Source: an uncultured Blautia sp.
GTDB lineage: Bacteria > Bacillota > Clostridia > Lachnospirales > Lachnospiraceae
Direction: 5' to 3'
Length of the DNA: 57,072 nt
Assembly (NCBI GenBank): GCA_900539145.1
Contig: UQAX01000012.1
Location: 1 to 57,072, forward strand
This document shows, in pieces, positions 1 to 7,999 of this stretch. A program made the translations under genes and the position numbers. Numbering within the stretch: the first letter of the stretch is position 1; each line of letters opens with the position of its first letter. Under the pieces are notes generated by a model, which saw nothing but the letters and a program-made list of their open reading frames with translations, was not told the DNA's origin and made no database searches.

Positions 1-706
1 TTTCCTGCTTTCCATTGATAATCTTTCCCGTATAAATCTCATTGGTCAAAATCCGGCAGATGGCATTCTGGCTCCATTTGCAATTTCGCTTTGTTCGATA
101 CCCTTTTTCATTCAACATATTAGAAATCTTGGCAGCACCGTAACCTTCTTCTGTGTACCACTTGTAAATTTGTTTGACAACCTTAGATTCTTCTTTGTTA
201 ATCTCAAGGTTAAAATAATCCCCGATCGTTTTATCATAACCGTACACAATATTCGGAACTCGTCCCTTTTCTGCATTCAGTTTCTTTCCAAATTTCACTC
301 GCTTAGATGTATTAGCGCTTTCTTCCTGAGCCAACGCACCAAAAATAGTAAGAACAAACTCACTGTTTCCCATGCTCGTCATATTCGCTGTAAGGAACTG
401 GGTTTCAATTCCCAACGCTTTCAATTTACGAACATTCTGTAAAAGATCTACGGTATTTCTGGCAAAGCGAGAAATATCCTTTACAACAACCATGTCAAAC
501 ATTCCCTTTTCTGCATCTGCCATCATACGAAGAAATTCTTTTCGATTTTTTATTTTAGTTCCCGAAATACCTTCATCTGCATATAATTTCACTAAAACAT
601 CCCCGGTACGCTGCGTATATTCGGAGAAAAATTCCTTTTGAGCTTCTAAACTGTTGAGCTGGTCGGCTTTATCTGTGGAAACACGGCAATAGGCTGCTAT
701 CTTCAT
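1..706 (-). CDS. Large serine recombinase, 3' end outside window (partial)
   Basis: Site-specific recombinase that would cut and rejoin DNA for integration/excision of a mobile element. About 235 N-terminal residues are visible; the frame is open to the window edge, so the rest lies to the left. The N-terminus has the resolvase-type AYCRVST motif with the nucleophilic serine near residue 9, then DEGISG, DMVVVKDISRFARN and an Rxx(S/T)K-rich middle. The start of the recombinase domain (RTNRICRILTNEIYTGK-like block) is at the left edge. An AGAGAGG ribosome site precedes the ATG at 706. It is the only recombinase in the window and probably belongs to the mobile-element debris at 5-10 kb. Identity is firm; whether it is active cannot be judged from the part seen. 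Confidence 0.9.
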   Translation of the reverse strand, partial: MKIAAYCRVSTDKADQLNSLEAQKEFFSEYTQRTGDVLVKLYADEGISGTKIKNRKEFLRMMADAEKGMFDMVVVKDISRFARNTVDLLQNVRKLKALGIETQFLTANMTSMGNSEFVLTIFGALAQEESANTSKRVKFGKKLNAEKGRVPNIVYGYDKTIGDYFNLEINKEESKVVKQIYKWYTEEGYGAAKISNMLNEKGYRTKRNCKWSQNAICRILTNEIYTGKIINGKQE

Positions 707-1159
707 AGTGTTACCTCTCTGTATCAAATTTATTTTCTGTTACATCTATATTATATATCAAAATAAAGATTCGTAAACAGAAAAAGAGAAAATTATTGAA
801 ATTAATCCCATCTCAAACTACTCTACTTTTATTTATCTTTTAATCTCTTGAGCGGACCGCAATCGGAAGGAATATAAATAAATACTGCCGTTTTCTCAAT
901 GAAAAATTAAAGAAGTTTGAGGGAAAAACACCGAAAAAAACAGCTTGATCAAAAGTGTGGCTGTAAAAATCCAGACAAGGGATTTTTGCGGCCAAAAATA
1001 AATTTCATCTTTCATAGAAAAAGGATCCTACGCAAGGTGGAAGGCTAACAAGCCTTGTCCTTGCAGGGTTCCTTTCAATTGCTACTGAGGATGCCGAAAT
1101 GTGATATTAACCGACAGCCCCTTCTGCTTTACTTTATTCTATATCTTTTTGTAATCCGT
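707..1159. other. Gene-free stretch with short hairpin
   Basis: No convincing gene. The minus-strand part next to 706 holds the recombinase leader. At about 966-985 an AAAAATCC/GGATTTTT stem-loop is visible without a clear T-tract. The stretch 844-948 is listed separately as a possible ORF scrap. The rest looks like decayed sequence between the mobile element and the malic enzyme gene. Confidence 0.4.
844..948 (+). pseudogene. Possible C-terminal ORF remnant
   Basis: A plus-strand frame of about 34 codons, bounded upstream by an in-frame TAA at 841-843 and ending with TGA at 946-948, reads like the end of a basic helical protein (segments RNINKYCRFLNEKLKKFEG and TPKKTA). It has no start codon or ribosome site. 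It could be the tail of a lost mobile-element gene. Only the look of the residues supports this, so confidence is low. Confidence 0.2.
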
Positions 1160-1243
1160 TCATTCGACAACCTCTATCTGGCACGCTTTCACGACCTTCA
1201 GTGCAGTCTCATGACTTTCCGGTGTTACCCCTGCGTATCTCGT
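1160..1243 (-). pseudogene. C-terminal remnant of a nicotinamidase/isochorismatase-family hydrolase
   Basis: Directly after the malic enzyme stop, minus-strand codons read AGVTPESHETALKVVKACQ then IEVVE and a TGA at 1160-1162. This matches the C-terminus of the intact cysteine hydrolase in this window at 53922-54440 (AGVSPESHRNALEAMKMCQ, IEIL). The conserved CCAGV block of that family is changed to YAGV here. Only about 27 codons survive, and the upstream catalytic part is missing because malic enzyme coding sequence abuts it. It is therefore a recombination scar, not a working gene. The match is visible at protein level and also in the DNA around the ACTTTCCGGTG segment. Confidence 0.7.
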
Positions 1244-2419
1244 TTAAATACGAGCTACACCGGTTCTCTTTGCTGCCTCAGCAACCGCTTTAGCTACCGC
1301 TGGTCCTACTCGCTTATCAAATGCCTTCGGAATAATATACTCCGGAGAAAGTTCCTCATCTGTGATCAGATTTGCAAGTGCTTCAGACGCTGCCAATTTC
1401 ATTTCGTCATTGATTTCTTTTGCTCTCACATCAAATGCACCACGGAAGATTCCCGGGAAAGCAAGTACGTTGTTGATCTGGTTCGGGAAATCACTTCTTC
1501 CTGTGGAAACAACTTTTGCTCCGCCTGCCTTTGCATCATCCGGGAAAATCTCCGGAGTCGGGTTCGCACATGCAAAAACAACTGCATCTTTGTTCATGGT
1601 CTTAACCATCTCTGTTGTAACAGCACCCGGTGCTGAAACACCGATAAATACATCAGCGCCAACCAGCATCTCTGCAAGAGAACCGGATTTTTTAGCCAGG
1701 TTAGTAACTTTAGCCATTTCTTCTTTGATCGGATTCATGCCTTCCGGGCGTCCCTCGTAGATTGCACCCTTTCTGTCGCAGAGAGTGATATCTTTGAATC
1801 CTGCTGTCAGAAGGAGACGTGCAATAGAAATTGCAGCAGCTCCTGCTCCGTTCATAACGATACGAACATCTTCTTTTTTCTTTCCTACAACCTTCAGTGC
1901 GTTGGTCAGACCGGCAAGAGTGATAATCGCTGTACCATGCTGATCGTCGTGGAAAATCGGGATATCACATTTTTCTTTTAATTTCTTCTCAATTTCAAAA
2001 CATCTCGGTGCTGAAATATCTTCCAGATTTACTCCGCCAAAAGAACCGGAGATCAGATAAATTGTATTAACGATCTCATCTACATCATTGCTCTTGATAC
2101 AAAGAGGGAATGCATCTACATCGCCAAATGCCTTGAAAAGTACACATTTTCCTTCCATTACCGGCATTCCGGCCTCTGGTCCGATATTTCCAAGTCCAAG
2201 AACAGCTGAACCGTCAGTTACTACCAGACACATGTTCCATCTTCTGGTAAGATCATAAGATTTATCCACATCCTTCTGGATTTCGAGACAAGGCTGTGCA
2301 ACACCTGGTGTATAGGCAAGTGACAGATCATCCTTATTTTCTACAGGTACTCTTGTTACAACTTCAAGCTTACCTTTCCATTCTCCATGCAGTCTTAAAG
2401 ATTCTTTTGCATAATCCAT
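1244..2419 (-). CDS. NAD(P)-dependent malic enzyme (oxaloacetate-decarboxylating)
   Basis: Cytosolic enzyme converting L-malate to pyruvate and CO2 with reduction of NAD(P). The 391 residues fit the short bacterial malic enzyme family. The N-terminal malic domain (roughly 20-150) has SLAYTPGVAQPC, VVTDGSAVLGLGNIG with the catalytic Lys region GKCVLFKAFG, and metal-binding FHDDQHGTA. The NAD-binding domain follows with MNGAGAAA (about residue 190) and CANPTPE. A GGGAGG ribosome site sits 10 nt before the ATG. It lies 98 nt downstream of the Ldh_2-family gene and in the same direction, so both are likely used together on malate or a related hydroxyacid. The tail GVARI may be natural or altered, since the next bases are a foreign gene scrap. 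Confidence 0.93.
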   Translation of the reverse strand: MDYAKESLRLHGEWKGKLEVVTRVPVENKDDLSLAYTPGVAQPCLEIQKDVDKSYDLTRRWNMCLVVTDGSAVLGLGNIGPEAGMPVMEGKCVLFKAFGDVDAFPLCIKSNDVDEIVNTIYLISGSFGGVNLEDISAPRCFEIEKKLKEKCDIPIFHDDQHGTAIITLAGLTNALKVVGKKKEDVRIVMNGAGAAAISIARLLLTAGFKDITLCDRKGAIYEGRPEGMNPIKEEMAKVTNLAKKSGSLAEMLVGADVFIGVSAPGAVTTEMVKTMNKDAVVFACANPTPEIFPDDAKAGGAKVVSTGRSDFPNQINNVLAFPGIFRGAFDVRAKEINDEMKLAASEALANLITDEELSPEYIIPKAFDKRVGPAVAKAVAEAAKRTGVARI

Positions 2420-2480
2420 TTCTATTGTCCTCCCTGGTATCTTAAATTTTGCGAAACCGTATCATTCGACTCTTCTATTG

Positions 2481-2505
2481 TTGCTGTTCACTCCGTTCAC
2501 AGCAA
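2481..2505. repeat. 25-bp inverted-repeat hairpin, copy 1
   Basis: A 25-nt element with outer arms TTGCTGT/ACAGCAA lies in the gap between the dehydrogenase and malic enzyme genes. An almost identical copy, in opposite orientation, is at 4662-4686 (one base different). It has no T-tract, so it is not a standard terminator. It could be a dispersed intergenic repeat or an mRNA-processing hairpin. Confidence 0.7.
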
Positions 2506-2517
2506 TCTTCTAATCTA

Positions 2518-3648
2518 TTAATAATTACCGGTAAAGAATTTGCTTTCTTTTGGAAGCTCATATCCATCAAAATATTTATTAAAGTCAAGTCCGAGATATC
2601 CACACAGATTAGCAAGTTCGACCATCGTATTATCGTTTACAGGTAATCCATGCTCTCTTCTATCTTTTTCTGCCAAAACTTCTTTTTCACCATGTGTATA
2701 AATACGATCTTTGCCTTCTGCCTTCGGACTTTCTCTCAAAGCTTCCAGGTATTCTGAAAAGTGTCTGCGGATTGCTTGAGGATCACCAAATGCAGCCGGA
2801 TCGATTGCCACAAATCCATGACAGATTCCTGTTTTATCCGGGAATGTACAGCAATGATCCGAAGTAACACCCATAGAAAGAATGGAACTGAATAGTTCAC
2901 ACACCATACCATATCCATATCCCTTGTGGCTTCCTGTAACCTCTTCATTTCCACCAAGGGGCATGATTCCACCGCCCTTCTTTGCAACAATATTGGAAAG
3001 GACATCCGGTGCATCTGTACTTGCATGACCATCTTTGTCCAGGGCCCATCCATCCGGAAGTGGTTTCTCCATTTTATTGTACATTTCGAGTTTTCCTCTT
3101 GTAACTACCGTGGTAGAACAGTCAAAGAAAAACGGATACGGGTCTGCCGGCATAGCTACTGCGATTGGGTTTGATCCAAGCATGGCTTTTTTGCCAAACG
3201 TAGGAACCATAATAGCCTCTGAATTTGTACAGGCCATTCCCAGAAGTCCCTCATCGCATGCCATCTTTGCATAATATCCAGCGATACCGAAATGATTAGA
3301 CTCACGGACAGTTACAATTCCAACCCCGGTCTTTTTGGCTTTTTCGATTGCTTTTTTCATTGCATAAACGGAAATAAGCTGTCCCATTCCATTATGACCA
3401 TCAATCACTGCAGATATCGGTGTTTCAAATACAATTTCAGGCTTTGCCTGCGGATGGATCGTTCCCTTTTCGATTCCCTTATGATAACGCACCATTCTCT
3501 GCATGCCATGACTTTCTATTCCATAAAGGTCAGCCGTAAGAAGCACATCCTTGATCTGATTGCTTTCTTCCTCTGTAAAACCAAACGCCTTGAATACGTC
3601 TCCGCAAAAATGATTCAGTGTCTCATGTGACCATTTCACATATCCCAT
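2518..3648 (-). CDS. Malate/L-lactate dehydrogenase family (Ldh_2) oxidoreductase
   Basis: NAD(P)-dependent dehydrogenase of the Ldh_2 fold (malate, L-lactate, ureidoglycolate or sulfolactate dehydrogenase relatives). Family marks are SHGMQRM near residue 43 (conserved His), ESNHFGIAGYYA, GSNPIA, DCSTTVV and GSHKGYG. The product is 376 residues from the ATG at 3648, chosen because an AAGGAGG site lies just upstream; a longer reading adds 17 unlikely residues that overlap operator sequence. It is followed by malic enzyme and preceded by a divergent-looking but co-directional GntR regulator gene. The substrate is not certain; malate is favoured by the downstream malic enzyme. Confidence 0.88.
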   Translation of the reverse strand: MGYVKWSHETLNHFCGDVFKAFGFTEEESNQIKDVLLTADLYGIESHGMQRMVRYHKGIEKGTIHPQAKPEIVFETPISAVIDGHNGMGQLISVYAMKKAIEKAKKTGVGIVTVRESNHFGIAGYYAKMACDEGLLGMACTNSEAIMVPTFGKKAMLGSNPIAVAMPADPYPFFFDCSTTVVTRGKLEMYNKMEKPLPDGWALDKDGHASTDAPDVLSNIVAKKGGGIMPLGGNEEVTGSHKGYGYGMVCELFSSILSMGVTSDHCCTFPDKTGICHGFVAIDPAAFGDPQAIRRHFSEYLEALRESPKAEGKDRIYTHGEKEVLAEKDRREHGLPVNDNTMVELANLCGYLGLDFNKYFDGYELPKESKFFTGNY

Positions 3649-3663
3649 TGTTTCGTCCCTCCT

Positions 3664-3732
3664 TCTGGTGTTGCCGGTTTTATTTATTGGCATTACCAAT
3701 TTTCATTTTAATTATACCGCCGGTATTACCAA
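3664..3732 (-). promoter_or_regulatory. Three FadR-type operator-like repeats upstream of the dehydrogenase
   Basis: Three related half-palindromes occur just upstream of the Ldh_2 start: TCTGGTGTTGCCGG (3664-3677), ATTGGCATTACCAAT (3686-3700) and GCCGGTATTACCAA (3719-3732). All fit the TGGTnnnnCCA pattern typical of FadR-subfamily GntR regulators. They overlap the dehydrogenase leader and likely promoter, so the adjacent GntR protein is the natural candidate to bind them. Binding is inferred. Confidence 0.6.
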
Positions 3733-3782
3733 AATGCAATAGAGGTCATATCAATTTATCCTGTAAAAATGCCCAAAATTTC

Positions 3783-4490
3783 TCAGGATTTTTTTTGCAT
3801 TTCTTCCATATAACGTTCAATCGTATCCATATGTTCGGACATACATCGTTCCGCCTGTTCTGCATCTCCGTTGATGATTGCCTTAACAAGCCGATGATGC
3901 TGGTCATCAACCTCTCTGACAGAATTATTCTTTTTCATAATGTAGTCTCTCGTCCCGGAAACAATATTCTCAGTAAGCTGATCTGCTGCCGCAAGGACAC
4001 TGTAAACCATCGGGTTATCTGCGATCTTTGCAATCTTCTTGTGAAGTTCGCGATCCAGTTCACCCCGTATCTTTTCATCTTCTGCGGCGTCCAGCCGTGC
4101 AAGAATCACCCATAATTCTGCTGCATCCAGCGGTGTGCACTTTCGTGCCGCAAGAATTGCCGCTTCTCGCTCCAGTGCCGCACGGAACTGCTGATTCTGG
4201 CGCAGATATCCATTATTTAATTTAAAAAGTATGGATAAAGGTTCGATCAGCCAGGTATCCAGGTCCTCCGTAATATAATTTCCGCCTCCCGGCACCGGCT
4301 TGACTATTCCCAGCAGTTCCAGTGCTCTCAAAGCTTCTCTGACTGCTGGTCTGGATACTCCCATGATCTCCGCCATTGTCCGCTCCGCCGGAAGGGCATC
4401 GCCCGCTTTGAGACTGCCATTTTGAATGTTCTCTATAATCTGATTTAAAATCCCGTTGAAAGCCCGTTCATCTCTAATTTCTTTAAACAT
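3783..4490 (-). CDS. FadR-subfamily GntR transcriptional regulator
   Basis: DNA-binding repressor/activator with an N-terminal winged helix (about residues 10-75; PAERTMAEIMGVSRPAVREALRALE) and an all-helical FCD ligand domain with acidic/His metal or ligand residues (EREAAILAA, ELHKKIAKIADNP, HHRLVKAI, EHMDTIERYM). From the ATG at 4490 it is 235 residues, the usual FadR-type length; this start has a GGAGG site 8 nt away, better than the in-frame ATGs upstream. It most likely controls the dehydrogenase and malic enzyme genes through the TGGTnnnnCCA repeats at 3664-3732. The ligand is probably a hydroxyacid, by context only. Confidence 0.88.
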   Translation of the reverse strand: MFKEIRDERAFNGILNQIIENIQNGSLKAGDALPAERTMAEIMGVSRPAVREALRALELLGIVKPVPGGGNYITEDLDTWLIEPLSILFKLNNGYLRQNQQFRAALEREAAILAARKCTPLDAAELWVILARLDAAEDEKIRGELDRELHKKIAKIADNPMVYSVLAAADQLTENIVSGTRDYIMKKNNSVREVDDQHHRLVKAIINGDAEQAERCMSEHMDTIERYMEEMQKKS

Positions 4491-4661
4491 GCTCCATTCC
4501 TCCACATCCCATTTCCGTCCGTGTATTCTTACAGACGGTATCATTTTTTCACCGTCTTTCCCATACATTTTATTTTTGGTACAACTGTACAGTACGACAG
4601 ATATTTCATATAATATAGCATTCCTGACAGTTTACAGCAAGTGGAATGGATTTTGACCAAG

Positions 4662-4686
4662 TTGCTGTGAACGGAGCGAACAGCAA
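4662..4686. repeat. 25-bp inverted-repeat hairpin, copy 2
   Basis: Reverse-oriented copy of the element at 2481-2505, one mismatch (a change that keeps G-U/G-C pairing). Together the two copies bracket the dehydrogenase and GntR genes. It lies between the gntR leader and the truncated lacI gene. Confidence 0.7.
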
Positions 4687-4793
4687 TCACAGGATTCATT
4701 AAGGAATATATGCATCTTTAACAGCGTTAAATAATTTCTGCAATTATGCTAATATTTTTATAAGCCAATCACATTAAGAAGGGAGACGTTATT

Positions 4794-5417
4794 ATGGCCT
4801 CAACAATACGCGATGTTGCAGCTCGTGCCGGTCTTTCTGTAGCTACTGTTTCCAAATACATTAATGGCAAAACAGTAAAAGAAAGCACACGCCTGGCAAT
4901 AGAAGAAGCAATCAAAGAACTTGACTTTCATCCTAATAATATAGCCAAAGGACTGTGTAATGCCAAATCATTCTCCGTTGCCATCCTGTTACCTATGCTT
5001 GATTCCACATTTTGTACTTCTATGATTTCATCAATTGAATCCACATTATTGCCTTTAGGATACAGTGTTATCGTATGCGAATGCCATAACAATGCCGAAA
5101 TGGAATTGCGTAAAACACAATATCTTATCGATCGTATGGTTGATGGAATCGTACTGATTCCATATGCCTCTGATGGCAAACAAATCGAAATGATTCAGAA
5201 AAGCAATATCCCATTGATTCTCCTTGATCAGGAAATCAAAGATCACGCAGCCGACTGCATCGTCCTTGACAATGAACTTGCCGGATTTGAATCCACTCAG
5301 CGTTTAATTGATCTGGGACATAAAGATATTGGAATATTGCTCCCGTCATCAGCCTTGATCACCGCTTTCATGAAAATGTTCTGTCCAATCAGCTTTCCAT
5401 TAAGCTCCATCACATAA
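4794..5417 (+). pseudogene. LacI-family regulator, C-terminal half lost
   Basis: The frame begins after an AAGGGAG site with a textbook LacI head: helix-turn-helix TIRDVAARAGLSVATVSKYI, then KVKESTRLAIEEAIKEL-type hinge region and HPNNIAKGL. The sugar-binding fold follows (ILLPMLDSTFC, YLIDRMVDGIVLIP, IPLILLDQEI, DNELAGFESTQRLIDLGHKDIGILL). Homology stops near base 5340, residue about 182; a full protein is about 330-340 residues. The last 25 residues are read through an antisense acetyltransferase fragment. The DNA-binding domain is complete, so a truncated repressor could still be made, but the dimerisation/ligand domain is broken. Confidence 0.85.
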
Positions 5418-5458
5418 TCCAATTCTGCAATGAAGTCAGGATTATTTCGCAGCCATAC
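5342..5458 (-). pseudogene. GNAT acetyltransferase internal fragment
   Basis: Minus-strand codons in a frame different from the overlapping chimeric ORF read LRNNPDFIAELDYVM, ELNGKLIGQNIFMKAVIKADDG. This is the early part of a GNAT-type N-acetyltransferase (strands leading to the acetyl-CoA site). There is no start, stop or remaining fold. It is sandwiched between the cut end of lacI (plus strand) and the chimeric ORF, so it marks a rearrangement joint. Confidence 0.6.
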
Positions 5459-6405
5459 TCGTTTCTAACAATATTTCGCTGCACATATCCATGGTGTTCC
5501 AGTTCTTTGATTGCAGACCGGACAGAATCAATTCCATCCCTGCTCAAGGATGCAAGTCCTTGCATTATCTTATTATAAACTCTGAAATAAAAATCACAAA
5601 CATTACCTGACCATTCACCTGAACTGGATTGTAATCTGTCAGTCCAACGAATTGCAGAATCCATTTCCTCTCTATAATCTAAGAAGTACTCCGGAAAATG
5701 CCGCACAATATCGTATTCATTTCCAAACATAAGCATACCCGCTGCTGTTGGATGCAATTTCCCATCTTCTTCGGAAACAGCCGCCGCTCCAATACTTCTT
5801 AAATACTCATGATCGTTCAACCGTTCAAAAGGATGCCCTTCTTTCAAAGTTCTATGGCTGTTACGATACCCGTGAATTGTATCATAATTCAAATCTTCCA
5901 TAGGAACCTTGTCCAGAATCTCCATGTCCATCGTTCTCTCTGTCTGATCGCGAAGCATTGCTTTTACTTGCAATCTGGTACAATGATAATCTCCTTCATA
6001 ATTTCTACGGAACGTTCCGTTAAAAATATCATTATTAATATAAATCGGTTTTTGCTCCCTCTTTGCCATAGGAACATATATCACCATGATGACATCTTTC
6101 CTTTCACCTATTGTATAGGTCTCTATATCGTCATCCGTTAATAAATTGAGGTTTACTTTCTTCGGATTATTAATCGTATCCCAAAAATCCTTACGCAATT
6201 TCGATTCATTTTGCAATCCGGTTGTGCGCCAGCTCCCATCTTTTTCCTCTTTAATCCATAAAATAATAACACCGCCATAACAATTTGCAAAAGAAGAATA
6301 TGTGTCCCACAACGAAACCGGCAAGCCCCCATTCGCTTTCTTTACTTCTCTTCTGTTATCTTCTCTATATTTATCGAACTGTGAAATATCAAATTCTTTT
6401 CTCAT
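5410..6405 (-). pseudogene. Chimeric ORF: AlbA_2/Schlafen-like N-terminal region joined to an HTH fragment
   Basis: The first 280 residues match AlbA_2 (Schlafen-like) putative DNA-binding proteins: GGLPVSLWDTYSSFANCYGGVIILWIKE near 26-53, then a region ending in FYFRVYNKI. Such proteins normally continue with a further 150-250 residues (ATPase-like and winged-helix part); here the sequence switches at about base 5565 to a block resembling a replication/phage winged helix (LASLSRDGIDSVRSAIKELE, HHGYVQRN), and from about 5455 it reads through the GNAT fragment out of frame until a chance stop. Two of the usual Gly/Asn positions in the AlbA_2 signature are also altered (FANCYGG, ILW). It is best treated as a fused, inactive product. 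Confidence 0.7.
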
Positions 6406-6501
6406 AAATAATCAAGGTCTCCCTTCAAAATCGCAACTTCTTATTCATCAGTTTACCCTTTTTCCATCAAGAACACAAGTAAACTTGCAGCTCAAAATCT
6501 T

Positions 6502-6669
6502 TTATTTTCTCTCCTGCTTGTCCTCTTCCAAACCTCTTTCAGCAACCTCCTGCATAACCCGTTCTACTTTCTTCATATTCGCCTCAATAAATACTTTCAA
6601 TATGTAATCGGCGGTCACTTCCGCAGTATTCGGATTATGAAAACGATAATTCAGTTTTTGTTTCTTCAT
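6502..6669 (-). CDS. Small conserved protein of integrative elements (55 aa)
   Basis: A 55-residue basic, helical protein starting at ATG 6669 behind AGGGAGG. Key segments are NYRFHNPNTAEVTADYILKV, FIEANMKKVERVM and a charged tail. Small proteins with this RFHNPN...TADYI...EAN pattern are, to my knowledge, common beside serine recombinases in Clostridia mobile elements, which would link it with the recombinase at 1-706. Its function is unknown. It is too regular in codon structure to be chance. Confidence 0.65.
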   Translation of the reverse strand: MKKQKLNYRFHNPNTAEVTADYILKVFIEANMKKVERVMQEVAERGLEEDKQERK

Positions 6670-7166
6670 AGCGGTGCTCCCACCTCCCTTTTCTCTTTGT
6701 CCATTACTATGAAAATGTCTATTGAAATAGACCTTAACCTCACTTCATTTTTAAGCGTTTTGAATATCCCTCTATATAGCGAAAGGAAAATGAACTCTTT
6801 TACAGGGTTACTCCATATTTCTTTTATTTTTTACAGAGCAAAATCCACCTATGTTTAACATTATCGTTTTTCTCTCCATGTCATCCCATGATTTTCTTCT
6901 TACTGAGGACACCTCAAACCCATTAAAACATCTTGGTTTTTACCAAAATGTAAAAGCATCACTTCATGAAAACTTGTATTAAATGTAAAAAACAAAAACA
7001 GCCATCTGATTTCATCTCTGAAACCATATAGCTGTATTTATTCAAAAATATATATTTTTTGTTGCGAAGCCAATTAGCGGGTATGGGGATGCTCCCCATC
7101 AATTCAATACTCCGAATAAGAACATGCAAGAAATTGCAATATGGTAATACCGGGGTGGATCTTGCT
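6670..7166. other. AT-rich non-coding stretch with two short palindromes
   Basis: No supported gene. A GTCTATT/AATAGAC inverted repeat is at 6717-6732 and a TGGGGA/TCCCCA hairpin at 7084-7098, next to a TTGCGAAGCCAATTAG segment and an AT-rich run. This layout resembles leader or transfer-origin regions of Clostridia mobile elements, but no relaxase is nearby. Calling it oriT would be speculation. Confidence 0.3.
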
Positions 7167-7991
7167 CTATTCTTTAGCCTCTAAATATGTAATTGGATTC
7201 TGTGCACTCTGATTCACTTTCAAACTAGCAATGGACTTATACAAATAAAACTTTTCTGCTTTGTCCATTAACTCATGATTCTCAAATCCTTTATCTACAA
7301 AAAATACTCTGTTCTCCGTTTTCGAAGTCAACTGTGTAACATGCTTTGGCAATTTTTCTAATGCTTCTTTACAGACATACCACGTTGTCGGTTTATATAC
7401 CGCAACTATTAACGAATTATAAACCCCAAAAACATATTCCACTGTCTTCACACGTTCTAGTGATGCTTGCCAAATACCACGTACCGAATCATACAGAGCT
7501 TCTTCCGTCATTCCTTTTTGATAAAGTTTATTTATCTTGATAATCATTATCTTGTGTCGGATATCTGATTCTTGTAACTCTTCTGCTCCATATATCTTTT
7601 CAAAATCATCTACTGTCAAAGCCTCTGCCGAATGATGTCCTGCAACAATGTTTGTTAACCGGGTGTCTTCAACATAATTAAACGCATTAATCAGTGCCGC
7701 TTCTGCTGCAAATGCTTCCGCTTCTGTCAGATTGCAGTTAATAATAACTTTTTCAACTTCCAAACCAGCTGCTTTAATCTCGGCTATCATCTTTAATTTC
7801 AACTTTTCGCTCTCAGAATTTTCTTGACTTTCCAATTCATGTTCAAAAACTCGATTCCCGGTTCCCTTGCCAATATAAAATATTTTCCTATTCCTAGGAT
7901 TAATCAGGCCATAGACATAATAATCTCCAAGCAATAATAAACTTTTCTCTGAAAATCTCTCCACATTCTTCTCCTTCTCATTCGCATTCAT
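7167..7991 (-). CDS. GIY-YIG nuclease-domain protein, third gene of unknown cassette
   Basis: A 274-residue protein with an N-terminal GIY-YIG-type nuclease domain of the LEM-3/Ankle1-like kind: YYVYGLINP (residues about 24-32), IFYIGKGTGNRVFEHE (about 37-52) and an acidic helix EAEAFAAEAALINAFNY where the catalytic Glu would lie. The C-terminal half (from about 130) has RGIWQASLERVKTVEYVFGVYNS and VYKPTTWY, a conserved-looking ligand- or nucleic-acid-binding region I cannot name. It begins 8 nt after the 277-residue gene upstream, so the two are co-transcribed. The nuclease fold suggests DNA or RNA cleavage. Genomic context suggests an accessory, perhaps defensive or mobile role, which is inference. 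Confidence 0.75.
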   Translation of the reverse strand: MNANEKEKNVERFSEKSLLLLGDYYVYGLINPRNRKIFYIGKGTGNRVFEHELESQENSESEKLKLKMIAEIKAAGLEVEKVIINCNLTEAEAFAAEAALINAFNYVEDTRLTNIVAGHHSAEALTVDDFEKIYGAEELQESDIRHKIMIIKINKLYQKGMTEEALYDSVRGIWQASLERVKTVEYVFGVYNSLIVAVYKPTTWYVCKEALEKLPKHVTQLTSKTENRVFFVDKGFENHELMDKAEKFYLYKSIASLKVNQSAQNPITYLEAKE

Positions 7992-7999
7992 CCATTATC

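Noticed and set aside
1055..1760. Long plus-strand open frames opposite malic enzyme
   Set aside because: They are antisense to a clear enzyme gene with full motifs and have no ribosome site of their own.
7142..7153. TGGTAATACCGG resembling the FadR operators
   Set aside because: Single site, no gene of the malate set nearby; chance match to a degenerate pattern.
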